The notes under the pieces: generated by a model
What the model saw: only the letters and a program-made list of their open reading frames with translations
The model's database searches: none
What the model was told of the DNA's origin: nothing
Source of the DNA: Arthrobacter sp. 24S4-2
GTDB lineage: Bacteria > Actinomycetota > Actinomycetes > Actinomycetales > Micrococcaceae
Length of the DNA: 64,000 bases
Reading direction: 5' to 3'
Assembly: GCF_005280255.1 (NCBI RefSeq)
Contig: NZ_CP040018.1
Location: forward strand, 1,736,001 to 1,800,000
In this document: positions 52,688-61,688 of the stretch, one piece after another
Layout: each line of letters begins with the position of its first letter
Position numbering within the stretch: the stretch's first letter is position 1
Position numbers and translations under genes: made by a program

Positions 52688-52716
52688 TTGTATTCGAATA
52701 TATGTTCGAATACTAT
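52688..52716 (+). promoter_or_regulatory. LexA (SOS) box filling a promoter spacer
   Basis: TTGTAT (52688-52693), then the 16-base palindrome TCGAAT-ATAT-GTTCGA (52694-52709), one base, and TACTAT (52711-52716). The -35 to -10 distance is 17 bases and is almost exactly the LexA site. The palindrome fits the actinobacterial SOS consensus TCGAAC-N4-GTTCGA with one difference. LexA binding would occlude RNA polymerase directly. The divergent acyltransferase-like gene starts 39 bases to the left and may also respond. Confidence 0.85.
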
Positions 52717-52722
52717 CGGGTC

Positions 52723-53136
52723 ATGAACAACGCACCAGATCGCGGAGCAACAGTGGCCGGCACAACGAAATCGGCGGCGGGCAGGGCGCAGCCGCGCAGC
52801 CCGGGATCCGACAGGCCGGCTCCGGCCGCGGCGACGGGGCTGCTGAAGGCAATGAGCCCCGGCGTGGTCGATTACCTCTTCCGGCAGCTGGTGACCGGAA
52901 ACCCGGCCGAGGACGTCCAGTGGGGCAGCGAAGGAGTGGCACTCTCGGCACAGCCACCGGGAGCGGAACTGGCGCGCAGGCTATCCGAGTGCGACCTTGA
53001 GGCGCTCACCCCCGTAGAGCTGTTCCACTATGTCCGCGCAGCCCAGCGGCTCGCCTCATGGGCGGAGTCGCTCCGGGAGGACGCCGTGAGCCGGTCCTGC
53101 GGTACGCCTACGTCTGGAACGCACCCTGAGAAGTGA
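52723..53136 (+). CDS. Truncated DUF222-type protein under a LexA box
   Basis: A 137-residue product with GLLKAMSPGVVDYLFRQLVTGNPAEDVQWG and LARRLSECDLEALTPVELFHYVRAAQRLASWAESLREDAVSR. These resemble the N-terminal part of DUF222/13E12 proteins (LTPVEL-YVRAAQR-ASW). It ends at SRSCGTPTSGTHPEK with no DUF222 core or HNH module, so it is probably a remnant or a stand-alone N-terminal domain. Several 13E12-family genes in mycobacteria are preceded by SOS boxes, and here the promoter is a textbook LexA target. Start ATG 52723; an ATG at 52702 lies inside the LexA box. Confidence 0.65.
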   Translation: MNNAPDRGATVAGTTKSAAGRAQPRSPGSDRPAPAAATGLLKAMSPGVVDYLFRQLVTGNPAEDVQWGSEGVALSAQPPGAELARRLSECDLEALTPVELFHYVRAAQRLASWAESLREDAVSRSCGTPTSGTHPEK

Positions 53137-53215
53137 CACCTGACGGTCCGAATTTGACGATCATCACGCCTTCGCCATTGTCCTAACAAGGCACGGACAG
53201 GGTAACGTTTTTCCT

Positions 53216-54124
53216 ATGGCTGAAACTTCCGCGAATATCCCTGCTTTTGGCACCCTCCTGACCGCCATGGTCACGCCGTTCACTGAGGACGGCAAAGTGG
53301 ACTACCAGCAGGCGGCGGAACTGGCCGTGAAGCTTGTCGACGACGGCTGCGACGGCCTGGTCGTCACTGGAACCACCGGCGAAACCTCCACCCTCGCCGA
53401 CGAGGAGAACGTGGGGATGTTCCGTGCTGTGAAGGAAGCTGTCGGCGGCCGTGCCGCGATCATCGCCGGCACCGGAACCAACGACACCGCACACTCCGTG
53501 CATCTTTCCCGGCAGGCAGCCGACGTTGGCGTCGACGGCCTCTTGATCGTCACGCCGTACTACAACAAGCCCAGCCAGGCCGGCGTGCGCGCCCACTTTG
53601 AGGCCATTGCCTCCTCCACCGACGTTCCCGTGATGCTTTACGACATCCCCGGCCGTTCCTCGATCCAGATTGCTCCGGATACCATGATCCGGCTTGCGGA
53701 GCACCCGAACATCGTCGCGGTCAAGGACGCCAAGGCTGATTTCGCTGCCGCCACCCGCGTCATGGCAGAGACCGACCTGCTCTTCTACTCCGGCGACGAC
53801 GGCCTGACCCTGCAGTGGATGGCGCTGGGCGCTGTCGGGCTCGTGGGCGTCACCACCCACGTTGCCACCCGCCGATTCCGCGAGCTGATCGACGCCATCA
53901 ACGCGAACGACTTCGGCACCGCCCGGAAAATCAATTTTGAACTCGAACCTGTTATCCGGGCCACGATGACCCGCGTACAGGGGGCCGTTGCGGCCAAGCA
54001 GATTCTTAAGTGGCAGGGAGTCCTGCCCAACTCGGTTGTCCGTTTGCCCCTCGTGGAGCCGGACGAAGCCGAGATCGCAATCATCCGCGAGGATTTGGCG
54101 GAAGCAGGAATGGTCTTTTCCTAA
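53216..54124 (+). CDS. dapA: 4-hydroxy-tetrahydrodipicolinate synthase
   Basis: Condenses pyruvate with aspartate semialdehyde in lysine/diaminopimelate synthesis. The 302-residue TIM-barrel protein shows GTLLTAMVTPFTEDGKVDY, GLVVTGTTGETSTLADEE, TPYYNKPSQAGVRAHF, and MLYDIPGRSSIQI. The Schiff-base lysine is K170 in VAVKDAKAD, and the YSGDDGLTLQWMALGAVGLVGVTTH loop follows. ATG start; the upstream AGGG is close. It is followed 41 bases later by the RNase J gene, a conserved actinobacterial pairing (dapB-dapA-rnj). Confidence 0.97.
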   Translation: MAETSANIPAFGTLLTAMVTPFTEDGKVDYQQAAELAVKLVDDGCDGLVVTGTTGETSTLADEENVGMFRAVKEAVGGRAAIIAGTGTNDTAHSVHLSRQAADVGVDGLLIVTPYYNKPSQAGVRAHFEAIASSTDVPVMLYDIPGRSSIQIAPDTMIRLAEHPNIVAVKDAKADFAAATRVMAETDLLFYSGDDGLTLQWMALGAVGLVGVTTHVATRRFRELIDAINANDFGTARKINFELEPVIRATMTRVQGAVAAKQILKWQGVLPNSVVRLPLVEPDEAEIAIIREDLAEAGMVFS

Positions 54125-54165
54125 TCGGCAAAGACCCCACTGTTCCGCCCGGAAAGTAGTGCACT

Positions 54166-55857
54166 ATGACCCAAACCGCCCTTCCCGGCCTTGTCACGCC
54201 ACCGAAACTGCCCCAAGGGACCCTGCGGATCGTCCCGCTCGGCGGCCTGGGGGAGATCGGCCGCAACATGGCCGTCTTCGAAATCGACGGCAAGCTGCTT
54301 ATCGTCGACTGCGGCGTCCTCTTCCCTGAAGAGACCCAGCCCGGCGTCGACCTGATCCTGCCCGATTTCTCCTACATTGAGAACCGGCTGGATGACATCG
54401 TGGCCGTCGTCCTGACCCACGGCCACGAGGACCACATCGGTGCCGTGCCGTACCTGCTGCGCCTGCGGGCCGACATTCCCCTGGTCGGGTCCCAGCTCAC
54501 GCTTGCCCTCATCGAGGCCAAGCTGCAGGAACACCGGATCAAGCCCATCACGCTCACCGTGACGGAGGGTCAGGTGGAGCGCTTCGGTCCCTTCGAAACC
54601 GAGTTCGTTGCGGTCAACCACTCGATTCCCGATGCCCTGGCCGTTTTCATCCGCACCGCGGGCGGAACTGTGCTGCACACCGGCGACTTCAAGATGGACC
54701 AGCTCCCGCTGGATGGCCGCATCACTGACCTGCGCCACTTCGCCAAGCTGGGCGAAGAAGGCGTTGACCTGTTCATGTCGGATTCCACGAACGCCGATGT
54801 CCCGGGCTTCACCACCGCCGAGAAGGAAATCGGCCCCACCCTGGACCGGCTCTTCGGGCAGGCCAGCAAGCGGATCATCGTCGCGTCCTTCTCCTCGCAC
54901 GTCCACCGCGTGCAGCAGGTCCTGGACGCCGCGGCCAACCACAACCGCAAGGTTGCCTTCGTGGGCCGCTCCATGGTCCGCAACATGGCCATCGCTGCAA
55001 AGCTCGGCTACCTTGACGTGCCCGACGGCATCGTGGTGGACATCAAGAACATCGACAACCTGCCGGACAACCGCGTGGTCCTTATGTCCACAGGTTCCCA
55101 GGGCGAGCCGATGGCGGCCCTGTCCCGGATGGCCAACGGCGACCACCGCGTTGTCGTGGGCAAGGGCGATACCGTCATCTTGGCCTCGAGCCTCATCCCG
55201 GGTAACGAGAACGCGGTTTTCCGCATCATCAACGGCCTGCTGAAGCTCGGCGCCGACGTCATCCACAAGGGCAACGCCAAGGTCCACGTGTCCGGCCACG
55301 CCGCCGCCGGGGAGCTGCTGTACTGCTACAACATCCTCGAACCGCTCAATGCCATGCCGGTGCACGGCGAGACCCGGCACCTGATCGCCAACGGCAAGAT
55401 CGCCCTCGAGTCGGGTGTGCCGGACGAAAGCATCCTGCTGGCGGACAACGGCACCGTGATCGACCTCCGCGACCACCAGGCGGACGTCGTGGGCCAGGTT
55501 GAGGTTGGCTTTGTCTACGTGGACGGCTCCAGCGTTGGCGAGGTCACCGAAGCTGACCTGAAGGACCGCCAGACCCTCGGCGATGAAGGCTTCATCTCCA
55601 TCATCACCGTGATCCACCGCGCCACCGGCAAGGTGGTCTCTGGGCCCGAGATCCACGCCCGCGGCGTCGCCGAAGACGATTCGGTGTTCGATGAGATCAT
55701 CCCCAAGATCAACGCCGCGCTGGAAGAGGCCGTCCTCAACAACACGGAGCACACCACCCACCAGCTCCAGCAGGTTGTCCGGCGCGTTGTCGGCACATGG
55801 GTCAACCGCAAACTCCGCCGCAAGCCCATGATCATCCCGGTCGTGCTTGAGGCATAA
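54166..55857 (+). CDS. rnj: Ribonuclease J
   Basis: Beta-CASP metallo-beta-lactamase nuclease with endo- and 5'-3' exonuclease activity in mRNA decay and rRNA maturation. The 563-residue protein has the metal motif H85-x-H87-x-D89-H90 in LTHGHEDHIGA, PLGGLGEIGRNM before it, and VNHSIPDALAVFI. LHTGDFKMDQLPLDG and LFMSDSTNADVPGFT follow. The beta-CASP region is FSSHVHRVQQVLDAA, MSTGSQGEPMAALSRMANG and VHVSGHAAAGEL, with the C-terminal domain after residue 450. With pnp in the same window, two main mRNA-decay enzymes are present. Confidence 0.97.
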   Translation: MTQTALPGLVTPPKLPQGTLRIVPLGGLGEIGRNMAVFEIDGKLLIVDCGVLFPEETQPGVDLILPDFSYIENRLDDIVAVVLTHGHEDHIGAVPYLLRLRADIPLVGSQLTLALIEAKLQEHRIKPITLTVTEGQVERFGPFETEFVAVNHSIPDALAVFIRTAGGTVLHTGDFKMDQLPLDGRITDLRHFAKLGEEGVDLFMSDSTNADVPGFTTAEKEIGPTLDRLFGQASKRIIVASFSSHVHRVQQVLDAAANHNRKVAFVGRSMVRNMAIAAKLGYLDVPDGIVVDIKNIDNLPDNRVVLMSTGSQGEPMAALSRMANGDHRVVVGKGDTVILASSLIPGNENAVFRIINGLLKLGADVIHKGNAKVHVSGHAAAGELLYCYNILEPLNAMPVHGETRHLIANGKIALESGVPDESILLADNGTVIDLRDHQADVVGQVEVGFVYVDGSSVGEVTEADLKDRQTLGDEGFISIITVIHRATGKVVSGPEIHARGVAEDDSVFDEIIPKINAALEEAVLNNTEHTTHQLQQVVRRVVGTWVNRKLRRKPMIIPVVLEA

Positions 55858-56070
55858 GCGACTGGACATGTCTTGGCGGGGCCATCCCCGCAGGAAGGTG
55901 AGCCTTGGGGCCACCGTCCTGCGTGGAGGCCCTGCTGTTTTTAAGCCGGGCCCAAGCCGGGCGAAGCCCGCCCGGCAGCACGTCCTTCAGGCCCTCCCAT
56001 CTGCAACATGCATCCCCGGCCGCCCCGCAAATCCGCGGTTTCTGGCCATTGATCCGGTACCGTGGCGAGT

Positions 56071-59016
56071 ATGGCGACACGTACCTCCTCCGCGCCTAGG
56101 GGCAACTCAAGCGGCAAGTCAGGCAGCTCAGCGGGCAGGGGCCCCGCTGCGTCCAAATCCAGCCGGACCGGAGGCACGTCCGGCACGGCCCGCACGCGCC
56201 AGCTGGCCGCCGTCGAACCCCGGCAGCCGTGGCTTGTACGCGTAGCCGCAGGGGCCTGGCTGGGCATCGGCCACGTGGTGGGTGCCGGCGTTCGCCGGAT
56301 CGGCTCTGACGTCAGCGACCTCGCCCCCGAGGACCGCCGGGACGGTGCTGCCCTGTTCAACCTGGCCCTCGGCGTCTTCGTCGCCACCTTCGCCTGGTGG
56401 GGCTTCAAGGGCTGGTTCCCCGACACTGTTTTTGCGATCGTCAACGGGACCTTCGGGTGGATGTCCCTGCTGCTGCCGCTCATGCTCTTCGTCTGCGCCT
56501 TCCGGCTGTTCCGCCAGCCCTCGGACGGGCGCGGGAACAACAGAATCGGCATCGGATTCCTCATCATGACCTTTGCCGGCTGCGGCCTGGCCCACGTCAT
56601 TGGCGGCCAGCCCACGGTTGAAGACGGTTTTGACGGACTGCGCCAGGCCGGCGGGATGCTCGGCTTCCTGGCCGCATCGCCGCTCGCTGCACTGCACACC
56701 GCCGTGCCGGTGGCCGTTTACGCGCTGCTTGCCTTCACGTCCCTCCTGATTGTTACCGCCACTCCCTTCGGGGCGATTCCCCGGCGCATCAGGGACGCCT
56801 ACGAGCACCTCATGGGCATCGACCTGCAGGAGCCCGGCGACGAACACGACCGCAGCTACCTCTACGAAAATGCAGCCGAGGCGGAGCCGAAAAAGAAGAG
56901 GCGCGGCCGCCTCTTTGGCAAGGACCAGGACACCGATCCCCGCCTCGAAGGCTATGTGGGAGACGAAGCCTTCGAGCACGCCGTCATCGACGACGACGAG
57001 GCGGCGGAAAACGCCAAGGGCGGCAAGGGCGCCCGGCCGGCGCCCGGCGTCCGGCGGCCCACGCAGGCCGAAATCGCCGTCGGGAAAATCAAGGCCGCCC
57101 AGGGTCTCGGCACCAAGGGACAGGACCTCCACGGGGATAACGCCACCGAGGCCATTCCGCTCGTCACCCCGGGCATGGTCGCCGCCGGATCCCTGAACGC
57201 CGCCGCCGGAACTGCAGCAGCAACCGCCGCCGCAGCCGCGGCTGCGCAGGTTCCCTCACGCCCCGTCGCCCCGGCACCGCTGCCCACGCCGATTCCGCAA
57301 CGCACGGAGCAGCTTTCGCTTGCCGGCGACGTCACGTACACGCTGCCGCCGTCGGACGTCCTGGCACCCGGCTCCATCCCGAAGGAGCGCACCGAGGCCA
57401 ACGACGCCATCGTGGCCTCCCTGACGGACACGCTGAACCAGTTCAACGTCGACGCGCAGGTCACCGGCTTCAGCCGCGGGCCCACCGTGACCCGCTACGA
57501 GATTGAGCTATCCGCGGGCACCAAGGTGGAACGCGTCACGGCGCTGTCCAAGAACATCTCCTACGCCGTTGCCTCGAGCGACGTCCGCATCCTGAGCCCG
57601 ATTCCCGGCAAGTCCGCCATCGGCATCGAGATCCCCAACACGGACCGCGAGACGGTCTCCCTCGGCGATGTGCTTCGCAGTCAGAATGCCCGCCGGACCG
57701 ACCACCCCATGGTGATGGGCGTCGGCAAGGACGTCGAGGGCGGCTACGTGGTGGCCAACCTGGCCAAGATGCCCCACCTGCTCGTGGCCGGTGCCACCGG
57801 CGCCGGTAAGTCCTCGTTCGTGAACTCCATGATCACGTCCATCCTGATGCGTGCCACCCCGGACGAGGTCCGCATGGTCATGGTGGACCCCAAGCGCGTG
57901 GAACTCACAGCGTACGAAGGTGTCCCGCACCTGATCACGCCCATCATCACCAACCCCAAGAAGGCAGCAGAGGCCCTGCAGTGGGTGGTCCGGGAAATGG
58001 ACGCCCGCTACGACGACCTCGCCAACTACGGGTTCAAGCACATCGACGATTTCAACAAGGCTGTCCGGGCCGGCAAGGTCCATCCGCCCGTTGATTCGAA
58101 GCGGGTCATCCGCCCCTACCCGTACCTGCTGGTGATTGTCGACGAACTCGCCGACCTCATGATGGTGGCCCCGCGCGACGTCGAAGATTCCATTGTCCGC
58201 ATCACCCAGCTCGCCCGCGCCGCCGGCATCCACCTGGTCCTGGCCACCCAGCGCCCCTCCGTTGACGTCGTCACCGGCCTGATCAAGGCCAACGTCCCGT
58301 CCCGGATGGCGTTCGCGACCTCCTCCGTGACCGACTCCCGCGTGGTCCTGGACCAGCCAGGAGCGGAAAAGCTCATCGGCCAGGGTGACGCGCTCTTCCT
58401 GCCCATGGGCGCCTCAAAGGCCATGCGCGTCCAGGGTGCCTGGGTCACCGAGTCCGAAATCCACAAGGTGGTCGAGCACGTCAAGGGGCAGCTCAAGGCT
58501 GTCTACCGTGACGACGTCGCCCCGGAGGCGCAAAAGAAGCAGATCGACGACGACATCGGGGACGACCTCGAAGTCCTGCTGCAGGCCACCGAACTGGTGG
58601 TCACCACCCAGTTCGGCTCGACATCCATGCTCCAGCGCAAGCTGCGCGTCGGCTTCGCCAAGGCGGGCCGGCTCATGGACCTGCTCGAGTCCAGGGGAGT
58701 GGTGGGGCCGTCGGAGGGGTCCAAGGCACGCGACGTGCTGGTGAAGCCGGATGACCTGGCTGCGGTTCTGGCAGCCATGAAGGGCCAGGATGCCCCCGCC
58801 GCGCCGGATTCGCAGACTGCGGCGCTGAGCGACAACGCCAACGCGAACATCGCCCAAGGCGGTTACGCCGAGGACCTGGTTGCCGCGGACCTGGAGAACC
58901 GGACACAGAAAGTTGAGTACTTCGACGGCGCCGACGGCGGCTCGGGGGATACGGCGACGACGAAGAGGGCTCCGAGGACGCCTGGTCGCTCACCGGACGG
59001 TAGCCTAGGAGGGTGA
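56071..59016 (+). CDS. ftsK: DNA translocase FtsK
   Basis: Septal ATP-dependent DNA pump that resolves chromosomes at division. The 981-residue protein has about four N-terminal transmembrane helices (roughly 85-250). A charged linker rich in Ala, Glu and Pro follows (250-430). The motor has Walker A GATGAGKS at 574-581, MVMVDPKRVELTAYEGVPHL, LVIVDELADLMM (Walker B) and ATQRPSVDVVTGLIKAN. The C-terminal gamma winged-helix (SMLQRKLRVGFAKAGRLMDLLESRGVVG in order) binds orienting sequences. Start ATG 56071 preferred over GTG 56062. pgsA overlaps its end. Confidence 0.96.
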   Translation: MATRTSSAPRGNSSGKSGSSAGRGPAASKSSRTGGTSGTARTRQLAAVEPRQPWLVRVAAGAWLGIGHVVGAGVRRIGSDVSDLAPEDRRDGAALFNLALGVFVATFAWWGFKGWFPDTVFAIVNGTFGWMSLLLPLMLFVCAFRLFRQPSDGRGNNRIGIGFLIMTFAGCGLAHVIGGQPTVEDGFDGLRQAGGMLGFLAASPLAALHTAVPVAVYALLAFTSLLIVTATPFGAIPRRIRDAYEHLMGIDLQEPGDEHDRSYLYENAAEAEPKKKRRGRLFGKDQDTDPRLEGYVGDEAFEHAVIDDDEAAENAKGGKGARPAPGVRRPTQAEIAVGKIKAAQGLGTKGQDLHGDNATEAIPLVTPGMVAAGSLNAAAGTAAATAAAAAAAQVPSRPVAPAPLPTPIPQRTEQLSLAGDVTYTLPPSDVLAPGSIPKERTEANDAIVASLTDTLNQFNVDAQVTGFSRGPTVTRYEIELSAGTKVERVTALSKNISYAVASSDVRILSPIPGKSAIGIEIPNTDRETVSLGDVLRSQNARRTDHPMVMGVGKDVEGGYVVANLAKMPHLLVAGATGAGKSSFVNSMITSILMRATPDEVRMVMVDPKRVELTAYEGVPHLITPIITNPKKAAEALQWVVREMDARYDDLANYGFKHIDDFNKAVRAGKVHPPVDSKRVIRPYPYLLVIVDELADLMMVAPRDVEDSIVRITQLARAAGIHLVLATQRPSVDVVTGLIKANVPSRMAFATSSVTDSRVVLDQPGAEKLIGQGDALFLPMGASKAMRVQGAWVTESEIHKVVEHVKGQLKAVYRDDVAPEAQKKQIDDDIGDDLEVLLQATELVVTTQFGSTSMLQRKLRVGFAKAGRLMDLLESRGVVGPSEGSKARDVLVKPDDLAAVLAAMKGQDAPAAPDSQTAALSDNANANIAQGGYAEDLVAADLENRTQKVEYFDGADGGSGDTATTKRAPRTPGRSPDGSLGG

Positions 59017-59654
59017 CTAGCACTGAAGCCAACAGCTCAGGCTCCGCCTCCGGGATCTGGAACCTTCCGAACATCCTGACGATGCTGCGGATTGTTCTGG
59101 TGCCGTTCTTCGTCTGGTTCCTCCTCGCGGACGCCCCGGGGCTCACCAGCCAGAACGGGATCTGGCGCTGGGCTGCGGCACTGACGTTCGCCGTCGCGAT
59201 CTACACCGACAAGCTCGACGGCGACATCGCCCGCAGCCGCGGGCTCATCACCGACTTCGGCAAGATTGCCGACCCCATCGCCGACAAACTGCTAACGGGC
59301 TCTGCCCTGGTGATGCTCTCCCTCCTCAGCGAACTGCCGTGGTGGATCACCATCCTGATCCTGGTCCGCGAATGGGGGATCACCGCACTCCGGTTCTTCG
59401 TCATCCGGTACGGCGTCATCGCGGCGTCGCGCGGCGGAAAACTGAAGACCGTTGTGCAGACCGTTGCGATCCTGCTGTATGTGGTCCCGCTCGCGTCGCT
59501 GGCACCGTGGCTTGGTGTGGTGGCCTTGCTGGTGATGCTCGCCGCCGTCGCCATCACCGTCTGGACCGGTGTCCAGTATGTTGTTGAAGCACTCAAGCTG
59601 CGGGCGAGCGGACGGCGTGCCGCCAGCCAGCGCGTTCAAGGAGAAATGCCGTGA
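59013..59654 (+). CDS. pgsA: CDP-diacylglycerol--glycerol-3-phosphate 3-phosphatidyltransferase
   Basis: Makes phosphatidylglycerol phosphate at the membrane. The 213-residue protein shows NLPNILTMLRIVLVPFFVWFLL. The CDP-alcohol phosphotransferase motif D-x2-DG-x2-AR-x8-G-x3-D-x3-D is fully present, running from DKLDGDIARSRG to KIADPIADK. REWGITALRFFVIR and four or more helices follow. GTG at 59013 overlaps the ftsK stop by four bases; cinA overlaps its end by four bases. ftsK-pgsA-cinA-clgR is a conserved actinobacterial run. Confidence 0.95.
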   Translation: MTSTEANSSGSASGIWNLPNILTMLRIVLVPFFVWFLLADAPGLTSQNGIWRWAAALTFAVAIYTDKLDGDIARSRGLITDFGKIADPIADKLLTGSALVMLSLLSELPWWITILILVREWGITALRFFVIRYGVIAASRGGKLKTVVQTVAILLYVVPLASLAPWLGVVALLVMLAAVAITVWTGVQYVVEALKLRASGRRAASQRVQGEMP

Positions 59655-60145
59655 GCAATCTGCACCGCACCGCCGAACAGGCCGTTACCGGAGCCATCGC
59701 CCGGGGAGTGACCGTCGCCACCGCCGAATCGCTGACGGCGGGCATGGTGACGGCCGTACTTGCCGACACGCCCGGCGCGTCGGACATGCTGCAGGGCGGC
59801 GTCGTTTCCTACCAGAATTCGGTCAAGGCCGACGTCCTGGACGTGCCCCGGGAGCTGTTGGACGCCGTCGGATCCGTCGAAGGCGCCGTTGCAGAAGCGA
59901 TGGCAGCGGGAGCACGAAGGGTCTGCGGGGCCGACATCGGAGTGTCGACAACCGGCGTCGCCGGCCCGGAACCGCACGGCGGGAAAGCAGTAGGGACCGT
60001 GTTTGTTGGCATTGCCACAGCGGCGGGCACGACGTCGTTCGGTTACGTTTTCGAAGGGAACCGTGCCGACATCCGCGGGCAGGCTTGTGCGGCTGCCTTG
60101 GAACGGCTCCTTGAAGCACTATCTTCCGAGGCTTACCCGGCGTAA
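59651..60145 (+). CDS. cinA: CinA C-terminal domain protein (nicotinamide-nucleotide amidohydrolase)
   Basis: A 164-residue stand-alone CinA C-terminal (PncC-type) domain. It hydrolyses NMN to nicotinate mononucleotide in characterised relatives. Motifs are ATAESLTAGMVTAVLADTPGASDMLQGGVVSYQN, VSTTGVAGPEPHGGKAVGTVFVGIAT and AVAEAMAAGARR, each present in order. It lacks the N-terminal molybdopterin-binding-like domain of full CinA. GTG start within the end of pgsA. Confidence 0.92.
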   Translation: MSNLHRTAEQAVTGAIARGVTVATAESLTAGMVTAVLADTPGASDMLQGGVVSYQNSVKADVLDVPRELLDAVGSVEGAVAEAMAAGARRVCGADIGVSTTGVAGPEPHGGKAVGTVFVGIATAAGTTSFGYVFEGNRADIRGQACAAALERLLEALSSEAYPA

Positions 60146-60285
60146 AGTTGCCGGGAACAAAATTTGATTCCTAATAGTTGTTACATTGTGTCGCTTCCGA
60201 ACAATGGAGGCGCCTAGGATGAGTAAATAATTATGGTTCGCCTGATGACGGCGGACCTGACGTACGAGGGAGCAAGGCGATACAG

Positions 60286-60738
60286 ATGGTAAAGCAGCCC
60301 GTATCCGTGAACGGCGTTGTCCGCTGGAAGGATGTGGGCCTCGCCGATCAGGCAAAGAGCGAACAGAAGGAGCGCAAGATGGTAGTACTTCGTCACGAAA
60401 TCGGTGATGTTCTGCGCGACGTTCGCCAGCGTCAGGGCCGAACCCTCCGCGAAGTTTCACACAGTGCCCGGGTTTCCCTGGGATACCTCAGTGAAGTGGA
60501 GCGCGGCCAGAAGGAAGCCTCTTCGGAGCTGCTGTCTTCGATCTGCTCGGCCCTGGACGTTCCGCTGTCCAGCATGCTCCGCGAAGTCAGCGACCGCGTT
60601 GCTGTCGCTGAGGGCGTAGCTGTTCCGGACACCATTCCGCAGGAATTCTCGCAGCGTTACGGCCGCGATCTTGACCGCGAACTCAACACCGAACTTTCTG
60701 ACGAACTGGCCAAGGGACTGCTCTCGGGCGCCCGCTGA
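60286..60738 (+). CDS. clgR: XRE-family regulator, ClgR-like
   Basis: Transcriptional activator of clp protease and related stress genes in actinobacteria. The product has an N-terminal tail of about 31 nonconserved residues, then MVVLRHEIGDVLRDVRQRQGRTLREVSHSARVSLGYLSEVERGQKEASSELLSSICSALDVPL as the HTH core (in order; the recognition part is RVSLGYLSEVERG). A C-terminal acidic segment ends LLSGAR. The ATG at 60286 has AAGG eight bases upstream. The internal ATG at 60379, with AAGGAG six bases before it, gives a 119-residue ClgR-sized protein and may be the true start. Location after pgsA-cinA matches clgR of Corynebacterium. Confidence 0.88.
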   Translation: MVKQPVSVNGVVRWKDVGLADQAKSEQKERKMVVLRHEIGDVLRDVRQRQGRTLREVSHSARVSLGYLSEVERGQKEASSELLSSICSALDVPLSSMLREVSDRVAVAEGVAVPDTIPQEFSQRYGRDLDRELNTELSDELAKGLLSGAR

Positions 60739-60772
60739 CCCGCATTCGTCAGGACTAAGTCGTTCCAGACTC

Positions 60773-60811
60773 ACACGAAAGGCCTCCGGCGCAGCCGGGG
60801 GCCTTTCGTGT
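60773..60811. terminator. Bidirectional terminator, clgR / MarR gene
   Basis: A 12-bp perfect stem, ACACGAAAGGCC (60773-60784) with GGCCTTTCGTGT (60800-60811), extended by CCGG pairing inside. It lies between the convergent clgR and the MarR-family gene and can stop both transcripts. Confidence 0.85.
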
Positions 60812-60862
60812 CGCCGGGACTTTTCACAGCCCCTGGGGCATTTCGTGATTCGGGTCCCGAAG

Positions 60863-61372
60863 CTATTTGGCTTCGTCCTTCGGGAAGCCGTCCCGTTCGT
60901 AGGTCGAGTTGAGCTTCGCCATATAGGCGGCCAGTGTCTGCAGCTCTTCCACCGGCCATTCGCCCAGCCGTTCACGAAAAACCTCGCGCCGGGCATCCTG
61001 TACCTGGTGCATCTTCTCCTCGCCTTTGGCCGTCAGCCGGATGGTCTGGGCACGGCCATCGAGGGGGTCGGCTTCCTTGGACACCAGGCCGATGCTCTCC
61101 AGGAAAGCGATCTGACGGCTGACCGAGGGCTTACCCACGCCGATGCAGGATGCCAGTTCCGTGAGCCTGATGGGCCCCTCGCGGCGGATAACAGTCAGGA
61201 GACCGTACGCGGCGGGCTCCATATCAGGGTGAACCTGCCGCGACAGCTGCTGGGAAATGGAACGGCCGCGGCGCCAGAACAGGCTGATCTGGTGCTCCAC
61301 GGTCCGCAAGGCCGCGTCGACGCTGTTTTCGGTGGTTCCTGAAGCCTCGGGTTCCACGGCTGGGTTGCTCAT
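60863..61372 (-). CDS. MarR-family transcriptional regulator
   Basis: A 169-residue winged-helix regulator: LRTVEHQISLFWRRGRSIS, MEPAAYGLLTVIRREGPIRLTELASCIGVGKPSVSRQIAFLESIGLVSKEADPLDGRAQTIRLTAKGEE as the DNA-binding domain in order (recognition helix KPSVSRQIAFLE, wing DGRAQTIRLT). A C-terminal dimerization helix follows. No ribosome site is clear; ATGs at 61372, 61381 and 61393 are in frame, and the first is chosen by family alignment. Divergent from the DUF3046 gene. Effector and targets unknown. Confidence 0.88.
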   Translation of the reverse strand: MSNPAVEPEASGTTENSVDAALRTVEHQISLFWRRGRSISQQLSRQVHPDMEPAAYGLLTVIRREGPIRLTELASCIGVGKPSVSRQIAFLESIGLVSKEADPLDGRAQTIRLTAKGEEKMHQVQDARREVFRERLGEWPVEELQTLAAYMAKLNSTYERDGFPKDEAK

Positions 61373-61413
61373 GGCAACCATTCTATTGGCCACGGGCGTG
61401 AGAGACTTTATCG

Positions 61414-61638
61414 GTGAGAATCAGCGACTTTTGGCGGCTAATGGACGATGAGTTCGGAGCGGGGTACTCCCGCGTGCTCAGCAGCTCGCTGGTACTGGCA
61501 GGCGTCGGCAGCCGCACCGCGGACCAGGCGCTGGCAGCAGGAGTTCCGCCGCGGCAGGTCTGGCTGGCGATGTGCGATGTGCAGGACGTTCCGGCCGAAC
61601 GCCGGCTTGGCAGGGACGTTAAACCCTCCCGGAACTGA
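61414..61638 (+). CDS. DUF3046 protein
   Basis: A 74-residue protein typical of actinobacteria, normally found just upstream of recA. Signature sequence: VRISDFWRLMDDEFGAGYSRVLSSSLVLAGVGSRTADQALAAGVPPRQVWLAMCDVQDVPAERRLGRD, with the motifs FWRLMDDEFG, GSRTADQAL and PRQVWLAMC in that order. GTG start. Function unknown. Upstream lies the divergent MarR gene; the recA SOS box begins 50 bases after its stop. Confidence 0.88.
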   Translation: MRISDFWRLMDDEFGAGYSRVLSSSLVLAGVGSRTADQALAAGVPPRQVWLAMCDVQDVPAERRLGRDVKPSRN

Positions 61639-61688
61639 TCCGAGGCGCTCTGACACGCCGGGCCCCGCCTGACACGCCGGGCGGTTGT

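Noticed and set aside
54121..55914. A 597-codon frame antisense to the RNase J gene
   Set aside because: Antisense shadow of a conserved gene; composition is His/Val/Asp-rich as expected from the complement.
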